A DNA stretch of 64,000 nt from Symbiodinium natans (lineage: Eukaryota > Sar > Dinophyceae > Suessiales > Symbiodiniaceae). The notes under the pieces were generated by a model. That model was not told the origin of the DNA and ran no database searches. It saw nothing but the letters and a program-made list of their open reading frames with translations. Shown here piece after piece: positions 42,613-54,105 of this stretch. Every line of letters starts with the position of its first letter. The first letter of the stretch is position 1. The translations under genes were made by a program, and so were the position numbers. The stretch is taken from positions 197,501 to 261,500 of the forward strand of contig CAJNDS010001780.1 of assembly GCA_905221605.1 (NCBI GenBank), in the 5' to 3' direction.

Positions 42613-44149
42613 AAGACCGCTAAACCCTAAACCCTAAACCCTAAACCCTAAACCCTAAACCCTAAACCCTAAACCCTAAACCCTAAACCCTAAACCCTAA
42701 ACTAAACCCCACACCCTAAACCCCAAACCCCAAACCCTAAACACTTCGAATCTGTTGGCCCAACACCTTAGACTCTATGAGCTGCCAGTTCCCTGGGCCC
42801 GCTTTCCACATTGAAGGGTTTAGGGTTTAGGGTTTAAGGTTTAGGGTTTAGTGTTTAGGGTTTAGGTGAAGCATCGTAAATTCCCAAACCCCTAATGACA
42901 AACCCTAAACCCTAAACTCTTAACTCTAAACCCTAGTCCCTAGACCCTAAATCCTAAACCAACGAGCTGAAAACCACAGTGCCTACCCCAAGGAGCCCTA
43001 TGGTCAGTTTGAGGCGGGGCGGGGGGGGGGGGGGGGGGGGGCAGGGTTTGTGGTTTGGGCTTTGGGGTTTAGGGTTTCGTATGTGTTTTGAGAATATAGG
43101 GTTTAGGGTTTAACGTTTAGAGTTTAGGGTTGGGGCATTGGCGTGGTTCCGGTTTGGTTCAAGATGCTGTTTGGGTTTCGCCCCAAAGCATTAAACCCCA
43201 AACCACAAACCCTAAACCCCGAACCCTAAACCCTAAACCCCAAACCCTAAACCCTAAACCCTAAACCCCAGTCCACAAACCCCAAACCCTAAACCCCAAG
43301 CCCTAAACCCTAAGCCCCAAACCCCACACCCTAAACCCTAAACCCCAAACCCCAAACCCCAAGCCTTAAACCCTAAACCCTAAATCCTAAACCCTAAACC
43401 TTAAACCCTAAACCCTAAACCCCTAACCCCTAAACCCCTAAACCCCTAAACCCCTAAACCCCTAAACCCCTAAACCCCTAAACCCCTAAACCCCTAAACC
43501 CCTAAACCCCTAAACCCCTAACCCCTAACCCCTAAACCCTAAACCCTAAACCCTAAACCCCTAAACCCCTAAACCCCTAAACCCCTAAAGAGCGTCTACG
43601 GGCACTCCGGGAGTCGAGTCTGCGATGCAGAACTTGGGTTTTTTGGGGTTTAGGGTTTGGGGTTTAGGGTTTAGGGTTTAGGGTTTAGGGTATGGGGGTT
43701 AGGGTTTAGGGTTTGGGGTTTAGGGTTTAGGGTTTAGGGTTCATGGCTCGGGGTTTATGGGGTTTCGGCTTAGGGTTTGGGGTTTACGGTTTGGCGCTTA
43801 GACATTTTGAGGAGGGTCAGAGGTTCCCAATGTTTTTCAGGCTGTAGGGTGTACGTAAGGGTTTCGGGTTTAGGGTTCAGGGCTTAGGGTTTAGGGTTTA
43901 CTACATTTTGAAGAGGGTCAGATTTGTTTGGGACTCTATTTTCAGGCTTTAGGGTTCAGGCAAGAGTTTCGGGTTTAGGAAGAGGATCAGATTTGGGATT
44001 TTTTTTGTAAGGCTTTAGGCTTTATGTAAGGGTGTAGGATTTGGGGTTTAGGGGTTTACAAGGGCTTAAGACTTGTTTTCCGGCATGTTGGTCTAGGGCT
44101 TTAGGAATGTTTTTTCTGAGGGTTTCAACGGGCTAAGCCTACAGAAGAG

Positions 44150-44192
44150 GATGCCAGAAGTCGCTGGAGAAGATGGCGTCTGGCGGAATCGG
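44150..44192 (+). CDS. Candidate exon, unknown protein
   Basis: DARSRWRRWRLAES after GAAGAG|G; the donor is GTTTAGGG, the first unit of an array. Confidence 0.38.
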
Positions 44193-44229
44193 GTTTAGGG
44201 TTTAGGGTTTAGGGTTTAGGGTTTAGGGT

Positions 44230-44730
44230 TCAGGGTTCGAGGAATATAGCCTGAGCCCTGAAGGGGACGCGACCTACCGGCCGTTCGCAAATTGAAACTG
44301 GGCCACCCTGATATCGGAACGGCCGGACGACGGCAGCGTGGATGTTGCAAAGTCTGCAAAACACACAGAATCGGCGGGTCCATCATAAAGGAAACTCTTG
44401 GCAGTAGGCATGCTCATAAGGTTCGCTGCATGATTTCAACTTCTGCAAGTGCTGGCAAAACCCATCAAGAATATGCGCAAACGAGTGCATGTGTCCAGGC
44501 GTATGGACAGCGTCGGAGAGGATAGGCCATGATAGGCCAATCAGTAGGTTCATCATTCATGGCGGAGATGTTGGCCATGCAGCCCACCTCATGCACGTTC
44601 TGTGACCGTATGCGCTGCAACCTTGACCTACAATCCCCTATAGAACTGAAAGTGTACTCGTGTGAAGTCCTTCCACGCGACTGGTGCAGGTGCCGACCCA
44701 GAGAGCCCCAGTTCTCGAAAAAGGAAACCC
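44230..44730. other. Unassigned 500-bp unique block
   Basis: No telomere-like units. A 10-bp perfect inverted repeat (CCGGCCGTTC) lies at 44277-44286 and 44317-44326. Open frames of 77 and 113 codons overlap on opposite strands and show no known motif. Confidence 0.4.
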
Positions 44731-45509
44731 TAAACCCTAAACCCCTAAACCCCGCCAGGCCTTTGCCAGGGCGGCGCGGATCCTCCTTGAGCTGGGCCTC
44801 CTGCACCTGGGCCAGGGAAGTTCAGGGTGCCCTAGGCTGCTGGACAATTCAGGTGTATCAGGGCTTCGGGTTTAAGGTTTAGGGTTTAGGGTTTAGGGTT
44901 TAGGGGTTTAGGGGTTTAGGGGTTTAGGATAGCACGAGCCCTAAGTAAACCTTAGACCTGAATGATGAACAACATAGTGCGATGATCTTAACATTTGAAC
45001 TAGTCTAAAAAACATTCGCAGTCTTGCTGATGACGCTTCTATATTCTTATGCTTCAATAACCTAAAAGGGGATGACGGTGAATCCACTTTTGCTCAGGCC
45101 CCAGAACGCCGACTTTTTTGTGTCCGTCGACCTCTTTGAAGCCTAGCTGACGTTCATCCGGGATAGGGTTAGGGGTTTAGGGGTTTAGGGTTTAGGTTTT
45201 ACCTATGGTGCCAGTAGTTATGAGCTATTGTTTCCCCAAAAGTAGTAGGTAGAACACATAGGACCTTTCCCCTTAGCAGGTACAACCCATAGAACTTGTG
45301 GGCAAATCGAGTCAAAGGTGGTATTACAAGACCGTTGTTGCACATTATTTTGGATTTCTCTGGTTTTATGTATATGGACGTGTCAAACGTGATTAGTGGA
45401 TCCCAAGAGCTCTATGGGTTTCGGTGTTCTACATTGTGTCAGGGAAAGCTGGGTTTAGGGTTTAGGGTTTAGGGTTCAGGGTTACGGGTTAGGGTTTAGA
45501 GATCCCAGG

Positions 45510-45532
45510 AGAGAAAGAGGGAGAGGGAGAGG

Positions 45533-45563
<31 letters not shown>

Positions 45564-45597
45564 CGAGAGAGAGAGGGAGAGAGACAGAGAGAACGAG
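45510..45597. repeat. GA-rich microsatellite
   Basis: Mainly (GA)n with GGGA and GCGA interruptions. A similar (GA)n then (GAGC)n tract is at 55638-55712. Confidence 0.93.
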
Positions 45598-45748
45598 AAC
45601 GCTTAAACCCCCTTTAAGTACGTCCTGAGGCCCCAACATCCCTAAATCCTGATCCAATTCTTGAGAAGGGTTTAGGCTTTAGGGTTACATAAGGGTTTAG
45701 GGTTTAGGGCATTCTGGTTTTGGGTTTAGGGCATTATGGTCACCCTAC

Positions 45749-46050
45749 AGCTAATTCGACATTCTTCGCTCTAAGCCTCGGAACGTTGTTCTTTGCACCC
45801 GATGATTCGTTCAGGGTTTATCCAAGGATCAGTCAGTACCTCCCGTGCCCGTCATCACCAAAGCCCGAGCTGTATTTGCACCAGGCGCGCTTTGCCGGCT
45901 GGATTCCTGGCCTAGGGTCGGGTCTACGGTTTCGAGGTGTATACCCCAAACCCCAAGCCCTAAACCCCTGGCTAAATATCCCAGACATCCCCAAATCAGC
46001 CGCCCGCAGTCTCCCCGGCACCACCCACCACTACCCAGCTCTTTTGCTCT
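45749..46050 (+). other. Unassigned block with a 100-codon open frame
   Basis: One plus frame reads FFALSLGTLFFAPDDSFRVY and beyond, but another plus frame and the minus strand are open too. No splice sites or motifs decide it. Confidence 0.3.
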
Positions 46051-46747
46051 AGGTGCTCGGGCCTTTAGAGATTTGGGCTTCAGGTGTTCGCAGATATTAT
46101 GGCTGCAGCCTCTAGAGCTCCAGAAGATCTACAAGCTCCCTAGCCCTAAACTACCCATTCTGAGGCCTCACTAAACTTAAGCCTGAACCCGAAGCCCGAC
46201 GCCCGAAACCCTAAGCCCTAAGCCCTAAGCCCTTAGCCCTAAGCCCTTAACCCGAAACCCAAAACCCTAGCCCTCAGCCCTAAACCCCAAACCCCCCCCC
46301 CCCTAAGTGTGACCTTGGGGCCTTCCCAAAGGCCTGCTGAGAGCGCCATCCTACGAGTCGCCTCGCTGCGTTGGAAGGGGGCTTGATAGTTTCAGGGCGG
46401 TTTAGGGTTTAGGGTTTATGGTTTAGGGTTTAGGGTTTAGGGTTTAGGGTTGAGGGTTAGGGACTTATTAAACTTTACTTATATCCCACTTATAAGCCCC
46501 TTAAGTGTCCTAATATGGCTATAGGTACAGTTAGAAGTACATGTATAATTGGTTAAGAAGTGCCATGAACCTCCAGGTGGAGGTAGTTATTCAAGGGTCC
46601 CTTTTTGGGCTTTATATATAGTACGGCACTCTTAAAGAAGCACGCCCAAAAAGAAAACTCTAATGTACAGAACTAGCCTGGGGTTTCTCCTCTAAACCCT
46701 TCAGACCCCACACCCTATAACAGCCGCAGTCACGTCTTGTAATTGGA

Positions 46748-47376
46748 CCACGGTGCGTAGACGGCTGTGGTGTTTTCGGCACATTTCACGCATTGTCTGG
46801 GTGGGGGATGCGGGTTTGGGAGAGGTTGGCGGGATAGTCATGTCCATTCATATGGCAACCAGAGGTATTTACTGCATGTTTGCCTGTTGTACAACATGCC
46901 GCGCAAGGATGTTTGACAGTTCTGGAGCAAGACGCGTTCTCACAAGCGTTCATGCCTTTTGCAAACATGCACAAATAGTGGTATTTACAGCATTTTGCCT
47001 CCTTATACAACATACTGCACAGGGATGCTTAACGTTTTGAAGCCAAATGTGCAGCCACAAGCGTTGATGCCTTTTTGCAAAAGCATGCCCCAAAATCTGG
47101 TATTTGCAGCGTTTTCGGTTGCCAGTGCCTTCTGAAAAGCTCCTTCGCAAGTTGAAAACCCCGCTACAGCAAGCCTGAACACGCATCCCTGACCACACTA
47201 GCAAGATGATCCGGACCCGCATTTTGCGAACATGTTGTCCGTGTGTTTTTTGCTCTCTGAAGAAAAAAGGGCTTCTTTGGGCACCCAAACGCCGAATCCG
47301 TCGTAAATAACGTAATGTGCCTGTGCGTTCACTCACACAATGTGCCTCAAACACCACGGCCGTCTACGCGCCGTGG
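46748..47376. mobile_element. Non-autonomous DNA transposon with terminal inverted and internal tandem repeats
   Basis: 629 bp. The left end CCACGGTGCGTAGACGGCTG, then TGGTGTTT, is mirrored at the right (AAACACCACGGCCGTCTACG then CGCCGTGG), an inverted repeat of about 28 bp with three mismatches. GGA precedes the left end and follows the right end, a possible 3-bp target duplication. Inside, a unit of 116-119 bp starts with GGTATTT at 46864, 46980 and 47099 and carries ACAACAT, GGATG and CACAAGCGTT. Short frames on both strands show no transposase motif. It contains no telomere-like repeats. Confidence 0.8.
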
Positions 47377-47518
47377 GGATCCTAAACCCTAGGCCCTAAG
47401 CCGTAAATCGCAAGGACCCCAGAGCGGAGGGTGCCCCTTTATATACACGAAAAGGGGAATTACCCTTAGGTTATTCGGAGGCTTCGAAGAAACCCGACCC
47501 TACAGCTACAAGCCGCCA

Positions 47519-47715
47519 ACCCCAAAACCCCAAAACCCCAAAACCCCAAAACCCCAAAACCCCAAAACCCCAAAACCCCAAAACCCCAAAACCCCAAAAC
47601 CCCAAAACCCCAAAAACCCAAAACCCCAAAACCCCAAAACCCCAAAACCCCAAAACCCCAAAACCCCAAAACCCCAAACCCCAAACCCCAAACCCCAAAC
47701 CCCAAACCCCAAACA
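47519..47715 (-). repeat. CCCCAAAA (TTTTGGGG) array
   Basis: About twenty 8-bp CCCCAAAA units, then CCCCAAA units. The 8-bp unit matches hypotrich ciliate telomere repeats, but here it grades into the local 7-bp background and is best seen as an amplified variant. Confidence 0.93.
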
Positions 47716-47907
47716 AAACCCCGAACCCCAAACTACAAACCCTAATCCCCAAACCCTAAACCCCAAACCCTAAACCCTAAACCCTAAACCCTAAACCCTA
47801 ACCCTAAACCATAAACCCTAAACCCTACATCCCAAGCCCTTACCCTTAAGCCCTTAAAATGTACAAACCTTGGGAACCCCTGCATCTAGGAAGATCACAG
47901 CGCTTAG

Positions 47908-50797
47908 GCTGGTGGGGCCGCTTTTGGATAAGCTGCGGCAGGACGTGTAGGGTTTAGGGTTTTGGATTTCGGGCTTGGGGCTTGGGGGTTGAGAGATTTC
48001 AGGGCTTAGAAGGGTTCAGGGTTGAGGTTGTGAGGGGTGTAGAATTCATCGGGTTTCGGTTGATTTAGGGTAGGGTTTAGGGTATAGGGTTTAGGGTCTC
48101 GGCGGTGGGGTTTAGAGGTTTGGGTGTAGGGTGGCCTTCGGGCTTGATGGCCATTTGGTTGCCGGCTTTGCTTTCCTTGCGTTGCAGGTTTTGAGGCTGG
48201 GCTCGCGCCCAAAACCCTAAACCCGAAGCCCTAAACCCTAAACCCTAAACCCTAAACCCCCAACTTTCAAAAGGCCCAAGGCCCTACATCTCTGCAATCT
48301 TGTGATAGTTGTCAGACGCCGGGCGGCCCTCAAAGCAAAAGCCAGGTGACTCCGAACCCAACGAACCTTAAACCCTAAACTCTAACCCGAAACCCTAAAC
48401 CCGAAACCCTAAACCCGAAACTAAACTCCTCCCAAATTTTCGGCTGTTGTTCATATCCCTAAACCCTAAACCCTAAACCCTTATAATCCCTAAACCCTAA
48501 ACCCTAAACCCTAAACCCTAAACCCTAAACCCTAAACCCTAAACCCTAAACCCTAAACCCTAAACCCTAAACCCTAAAATGCCACACCCTGCAAGCCCGT
48601 GGAGGAGCTGCGGCTCAGGCGCTGGGAGGAGAAGGCGCAACACCCAGAGTCCAAGTGTTTCGGGTTTAGGGTTTAGGGTTTAGGGCTAGGGTTTAGGGTT
48701 TAGGGTTTAGGGTTTAGGGCTTAGGTTTAGGGTTTAGGGTTTAGGCTTTAGGCTTTAGGCTTTAGGCTTTAGGGTGTACTGTTTTCGGGTTTTTGGGTTT
48801 AGGGCTTAGGGTTGGGCGGGGGCACTGCATGTGTTTCCCTTGAAGCCCCCATGCTCGCCGTCCCCGCATCGCGCTAGAGACATCCCAGGAGCCAAAGCTT
48901 TTCTGGCGGGGCGGAATGAGGCTGAGCTGGGGTTTAGGGTTTAGGGTTTCGGGTTTCGGGTTGAAGGTCCATGGTCATTTGTTTGGGGGTGGGGGGGGGA
49001 TTTTGTGTTGCGGCTCGTGACCGGTTCCACTGTGTAACTACGTTCAAGCTCTTCAAGGATTTTGTGAATGTCCATAAGAGTGGGTACCCCTTCATGCCGC
49101 TTAGTGACTTAGTGCCTAGTCTAGGTTTTCGGATTAGGGTTTAGGGTTTAGGGTTTAGGATTTAGGGTTGGCAACCCCCAAGATAATCAGGATCATCGTC
49201 AGCGGGTTCGTGCTTTCAAACTCCCTACGACTCCTTGTCCCCAAACCTTCCGTACTGAAGTAGGGTCCACTGAAGGCCTAGGAAGGGGATTACACCCTTA
49301 AGGTCCAGGGTTCAAAAAGGAGCTTCAACTCCTGCCACTGCCGTGGCCGCCTCCCAACCAGGCCAGTTGGTTCTCAGAAAGTTTAGGGTTTAAGGCTCAG
49401 GGGTTGGGGCTTCAGCGCTTTGATTTAGGGCTTTAAGGTTTCGCGGCTTTAGGGGTTTTCGCGGGTTCCGGGTGCAGGGTTTAGGTGTTTGCGCTTGGGA
49501 GTGGGGCAGAATCCGAGGAGGCGGTCGCCTAAGTAACTAGTTACCCACGTTACCCTCTAAGAACTACAAAGACTCTACCATCCCCTACATAAGCTAGGAC
49601 CCAGAGCAGGCCCTTATTCCCTGTTTTAGGGCTCGGGGGTTCGCTTAAAGTCCCTTTACACCAAAAAGGGGGCCCTTTTTAATCTTAGGTTACTCTAAGG
49701 TCTAGTAAGTCTCATCATACAGACTAGCCCCAAAGCCAATTCTTGTTGGCATTTGGGGGAGCCCTCTTCAATCCACCGTTGGGCTCCCATCAGGTGCATC
49801 AGCCCTTAGGGTTTAGGGTTTAAGGCTCGGGTTCAGGGTTTGGGATTTAGGGCTCATCTAGGATTTAGGCTTAGGGTTGCCAGTTAATGGCCTACAGTAG
49901 TATTCGCGCCGGCATTTGTAGGTATCTTTCTACACCTGCAAGTAAATGGAGTCCGAATTAGCATTCCAGCGATTCCTGAACCCTACACCCTAAACCGCTT
50001 TGGTGCAGGAGAGACTGGCCCTCACGCTGGCGACACCTCAACGCTTCCCGACTGCTGGACCCTGCTTGTAATATCCGTACCATAAACCCTAGACCCTAAA
50101 CCTTAGGCCCTGAACCCTAAACCCTGAACTTCGAACCCTGAACCCTGAAACCCTACCCGGACCTTAAATCCGATATCCTAAACCCTTCCTTCGAGCCTAG
50201 ATGCCTAAGTTTTTGCTGAAGTCTGGGCTTCGAGAGGAGATGTCGGCTGGCGCCACACCGACAAGCCCAGGAGACTCGAATGCCCAAGGGCTTCTCTGTC
50301 TTTTCTGACCCTGTGCCTTCCCACATCTAAACCCAAAAAGACTCTTATCACCTACAGCTCAGAAGAAATGATGCCGGAACGCGCTCAACGGGCCAGTAAT
50401 GCTGTAGTTAATTAGGGTACCGTCACATCCTGAAGCCTACACCCCGCATGATAGTTTTAGGGCTTTTTTTGCGGAATAATCGTGGTTTGGGGTTTAGGGT
50501 TCAGGGGTTCCCGAATCCCTGATGCTGGGAATTCCCCTCTGTGCCAGCCATACTTAAAACCCAAACCCCAAACCCCAACCCCTAAAGCCTAAGTCCTAAA
50601 CCCTAATTAAACCCTAATTCAACCCTAAGCACTAAAACCTAAGGCCTAAACCCGAACCCTAAACCCTAAACCCCTAAACCCCTAAACCCTAAACCCTAAA
50701 CCCTAAAACCCTAAACCCTAAACGGCGCGAGGAGAAGGGGACCTCAGGGCAGCGCCTTGCCGCTGTCAGGCTCACTTCACGAACCGACTCTCAGCGG
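47908..50797 (+). CDS. Candidate exons upstream of the GT90 gene, linkage unproven
   Basis: Four AG|G-bounded blocks on the plus strand: 47908-47944 (LVGPLLDKLRQD, GTGTAG donor), 48605-48654 (ELRLRRWEEKAQHPES, GTGTTT donor), 50009-50067 (ERLALTLATPQRFPTAGPCL, GTAATA donor) and 50732-50797 (EKGTSGQRLAAVRLTSRTDS, GC donor). The last has a Gly-Gln-Arg cluster that could precede the conserved RGS-type segment of GT90 proteins, but this is weak. Intervening introns carry arrays and a dispersed AGAGTAGGCC-type repeat (49599-49690). Confidence 0.35.
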
Positions 50798-51744
50798 GCA
50801 CTTGGGGTTTGGGGGCTTCATGGTTTCGGGATCAGCGGGCACTGGGGCTCGGGTTTAGGGTTTAGGGTTTAGGGTTTAGGGTTTTAGGGTTTTAGGGTTT
50901 TAGGGTTTAGGGTTTAGGGTTTAGGGTTTAGGGTTTAGGGTTTAGGGGTTGAGGCTTCAGGGTTCAGGGTCTTAGGGTTTTAGGGTCCTTCTGGGATTTT
51001 GCCTTGGACACCTAAGGTCGGACCCTTGCGTTTCGGGGACCCTTCTGAAAGATCCTCTCCTAAGTAAGGGAACCAAAAACCTCTTAGGCGTACATCCTGA
51101 GGGGTTTAGGGTTTAGGGTTTAGGGTTGAGGGTTTAGGGTTTAGGGTTTAGGGTTTACCTTGAGGTGCAAGGGCTTTAGGCTTCCAGGGCTTCAGGGTCT
51201 TGGTGTTGAGGGGTCCAAGGTGAGTGAGGGGATACGGTGTGATGCTGAGGCATGTTGGGTCAAGAACCCCAAAGCCCTCGGTTACTGAAACGACTTGCGG
51301 CATTTAGGACTCAGGATATGGGGTTTAGGGTACTTCAAGCACTTGAAGTGCTTAGAGTGCAACCCTAAACCCAAAACCCAAAACCCAAAACCCAAAACCC
51401 TAAACCCTAAACCCTAAACCCTAAACCCTAAACCGGGTCGCCTCAAAGCTTGCAGCTTTTGGGGTCCAAGGGTTTTGGCTTAAGGGCTTTTTTAGGGCTT
51501 TAGGGCTTGGCATCGTAGGTTTCAGGGCACTAAGCTCTAAGCCCTAAGTATACGCCCTAAACTCTCAGCCCTAAGTGCTAGGCCCTAGGCCCTGAGTTTG
51601 GGGTTTAGGTTTAGGGTTTAGGGTTTAGAGTTTAGGGTTTAGGGTTTAGGGTTTAGGGTTTAGGGTTTAGGGTTTAGGGTTTAGGGTTTAGGGTTTAGGG
51701 TTTAGGGTTTAGGGTTTAGGAGCCCTCTTAGAGCTTGAAGCAGT

Positions 51745-53068
51745 GCCCGAGCTCCCCAGAAAGCACCTTCGAGCGCAACAACCGCATCCGCCTTTGTGAG
51801 CTCTCCCGGCAGCATCCGCGGCCTGGCTGTTGTTAAACCCTAAGCCCTAAGCCCTAAACCCTAAACCCTAAACCCTAAACCCTAAACCCTAAACCCTAAA
51901 CCCTAAACCCTAAACCCTAAACCCTAAACCCTAAACCCGAAGGTGCGTAGGTTTTGGAGCTTCAGAAATATTGGGGGCTCCAGGGCTTTTACAGGTCCGG
52001 AGGGTTTTGGGGTTTAGGAAGGTTTCTGGGTTTGAGAGTCCTTGGGCTCTAAAATGTTTTGCTTTTGGAGCGTTGGGGTTTGGGCGTTTAGGGTTCTAGT
52101 CGTTGAGGCTTTCGGCACCATTGACTTAAACCCTAAACCCTAAACCCCAAACCCCAAACCCTAAACCCGAAACCCTAGCCCTAAATCCTAAACCCCAAAA
52201 CCCCAAACCCGCAAACCCACAAACCCACAAAGCCAGAAACCACAAACCCACAACCTGAAAATCCTAGGTAGGATATGGGCGACCCTTAAAAGGGAACCCT
52301 TCTGAACCCTCTTCTGGCTCTCTTAGACAGGGACCTTCTTCAGAGGGTCTATATTCCCAAGAATCCTCTATCCCTAACCCGAAACCCTAAACCCTAAACC
52401 CTAGACCCGAAACCCTAAACCCTAAACCTTAAACCCTAAACCCTAAACCCTAAACCCTGAACGCCCAGAGCCTTGCCCTCTCCTCCGACATGCCTTGCTG
52501 AGCCGTTTCTTTCTGCAGCCCTTTAGCTTCCTAAGGCAACAAACCCTCTAAACCCTGCAAACTGGCTAAACCCTTGTCAAGGGTTTAGGGTTTAGGGTTT
52601 AGGGTTTAGGGTTTGGGGTTTGGGGTTTAGGGTTTAGGGTTTAGGGTAACAAACCCGACGAACCCTATGAACCCCTATAAACCCTCTGAAGCCTTTGAAC
52701 CCCGAACTCAGGGACTTGATCAACGCGAAGCTCGCCTACATTCCCGACACCTACAGCTCGCCAGGCCCCCAGCCGCCGATGATTTGCGATTTGTGGGGTT
52801 TGGGGGTTTAGGGTGTGGGGTTTAGGGTTTAGGGTTTAGGGTTCGGGTTTGAAGTGGAAGGCTAAACAACTCCACGTTACACTAAACCCCTAAGCCCTAA
52901 ACCCTTAGCACCCCTCAACCCCGAAGCCCCAAACCCCAAACCCTAACCCTAAACCCCAAACCCTAAACCCTTAACCCTATACCCCTAAACCCCAAACCCT
53001 AACCCCCAAACCCCTCAAATCCTAGGATCCGGCAGCGCGCCACGGACCTGGGCTATTCGGCGGACCGG
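51745..53068 (+). CDS. Probable N-terminal exons of the GT90-like gene
   Basis: Three blocks read like the N-terminal half of a GT90 domain: 51760-51820 (FERNNRIRLCELSRQHP, matching the NxRxRLxxLSxxHP segment), 52711-52764 (LINAKLAYIPDTYSS, after CTCAG|G, GC donor) and 53026-53068 (IRQRATDLGYSADR, after CCTAG|G, donor GTTTGGG from a repeat run). The phases of the second and third do not fit each other as drawn, and the acceptor of the first is not AG|G, so the edges need correcting. Confidence 0.5.
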
Positions 53069-54105
53069 GTTTGGGTTTCTTGGGGTTGATAGGGTTTAGG
53101 GTTTGGGGTTTAGGGTTTAGGGCTTAGGGTCAATCTAAGGGTAGTTTCATGGGCCCGTAATATGGTCCTTACCTCCTTTAAACATAAGGTTCGAAACCAC
53201 GTACCGGCGGTTTTTGGAGGATTTGGGCCTTTGAGGGTGTTGGAGTTTTGGGGTTTTGGCGTTTTCGCGTGTAGGGGTTTTCGGGTTTTAGGGTTTTTTT
53301 GGTTCTACGGTTCAGGGTTTTAGGCGTTTAGGGTTTTAGGGTTTTAGGTTTTAGAGTTTTAGGGGTTTCGGGTTGAATTTGGGTAGGCTGTGGTTTGGGG
53401 TGTATCGGTTTAGGGGCAATGTGCCTGGCTTTCCGTAGGAATATACGGGCCTCCGTGCCATTATTCCTACTACATACCTACCATTTTGCAGGGGTTCCCT
53501 GTGAGTGAGCGAGTTCTTTACATTCTGGTCTGTTGTCGTGTCCATATTCTAGGGGCGCCGTATTCTATAGGACACACAAAGGGACCCTAGTTTAGAGAAC
53601 TACCCACTTAGAGTATTTATTCTTTGTACTTTGTTGTCCAGGAGTCCAACTACCGTTTTCTCGTACGGATTCCTTTTCAAGGGACTGCTTTCCCATGGGT
53701 TTTGGAGGACTCTGAACCCTGCACCACAAACCCTAAACCCTAAACCCTAAACCCTAAACCCAAAACCGCAAGGGTATGGGGCCTTTGTGCGTTAAGGTGT
53801 TATGGGGTGGTGGGGGCTCTTGTGCTTCAGAGTTTTACGGCCTCAGGGCTCTGGGGTGTGGTTATAGGGTTTAGGGTTTAGGGTTTAGGGTTTAGGGCTT
53901 AGGTTTTAGGGTATGGGGTGTAGGGTTTTGTTAGGGTTTAGGGTTTAAAGTTTAGGGAATGCGGGGTTGAAGAGGTTTTCGGGGTCTTGGGTTTCGGGGT
54001 TTAGGGTCCGAATGTTTTTGGGACCCCTGCATCTCCAGAGCCCAAACGAGTTTAGGGTTGAGGGTTTAGGGTTTAGGGTCTAGGAGTTTAGGGTCTAGGG
54101 TCCAG

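Noticed and set aside
44277-44326. Regulatory hairpin or terminator
   Set aside because: A perfect 10-bp inverted repeat exists, but nothing ties it to a transcript end; only the repeat is recorded.
47466-47766. Overlapping GFGVWGLG- or GFWGFGVL-type open frames, also at 15352, 28177, 38651 and 58063
   Set aside because: Translation products of telomere-like repeats in different frames; no independent coding signal.
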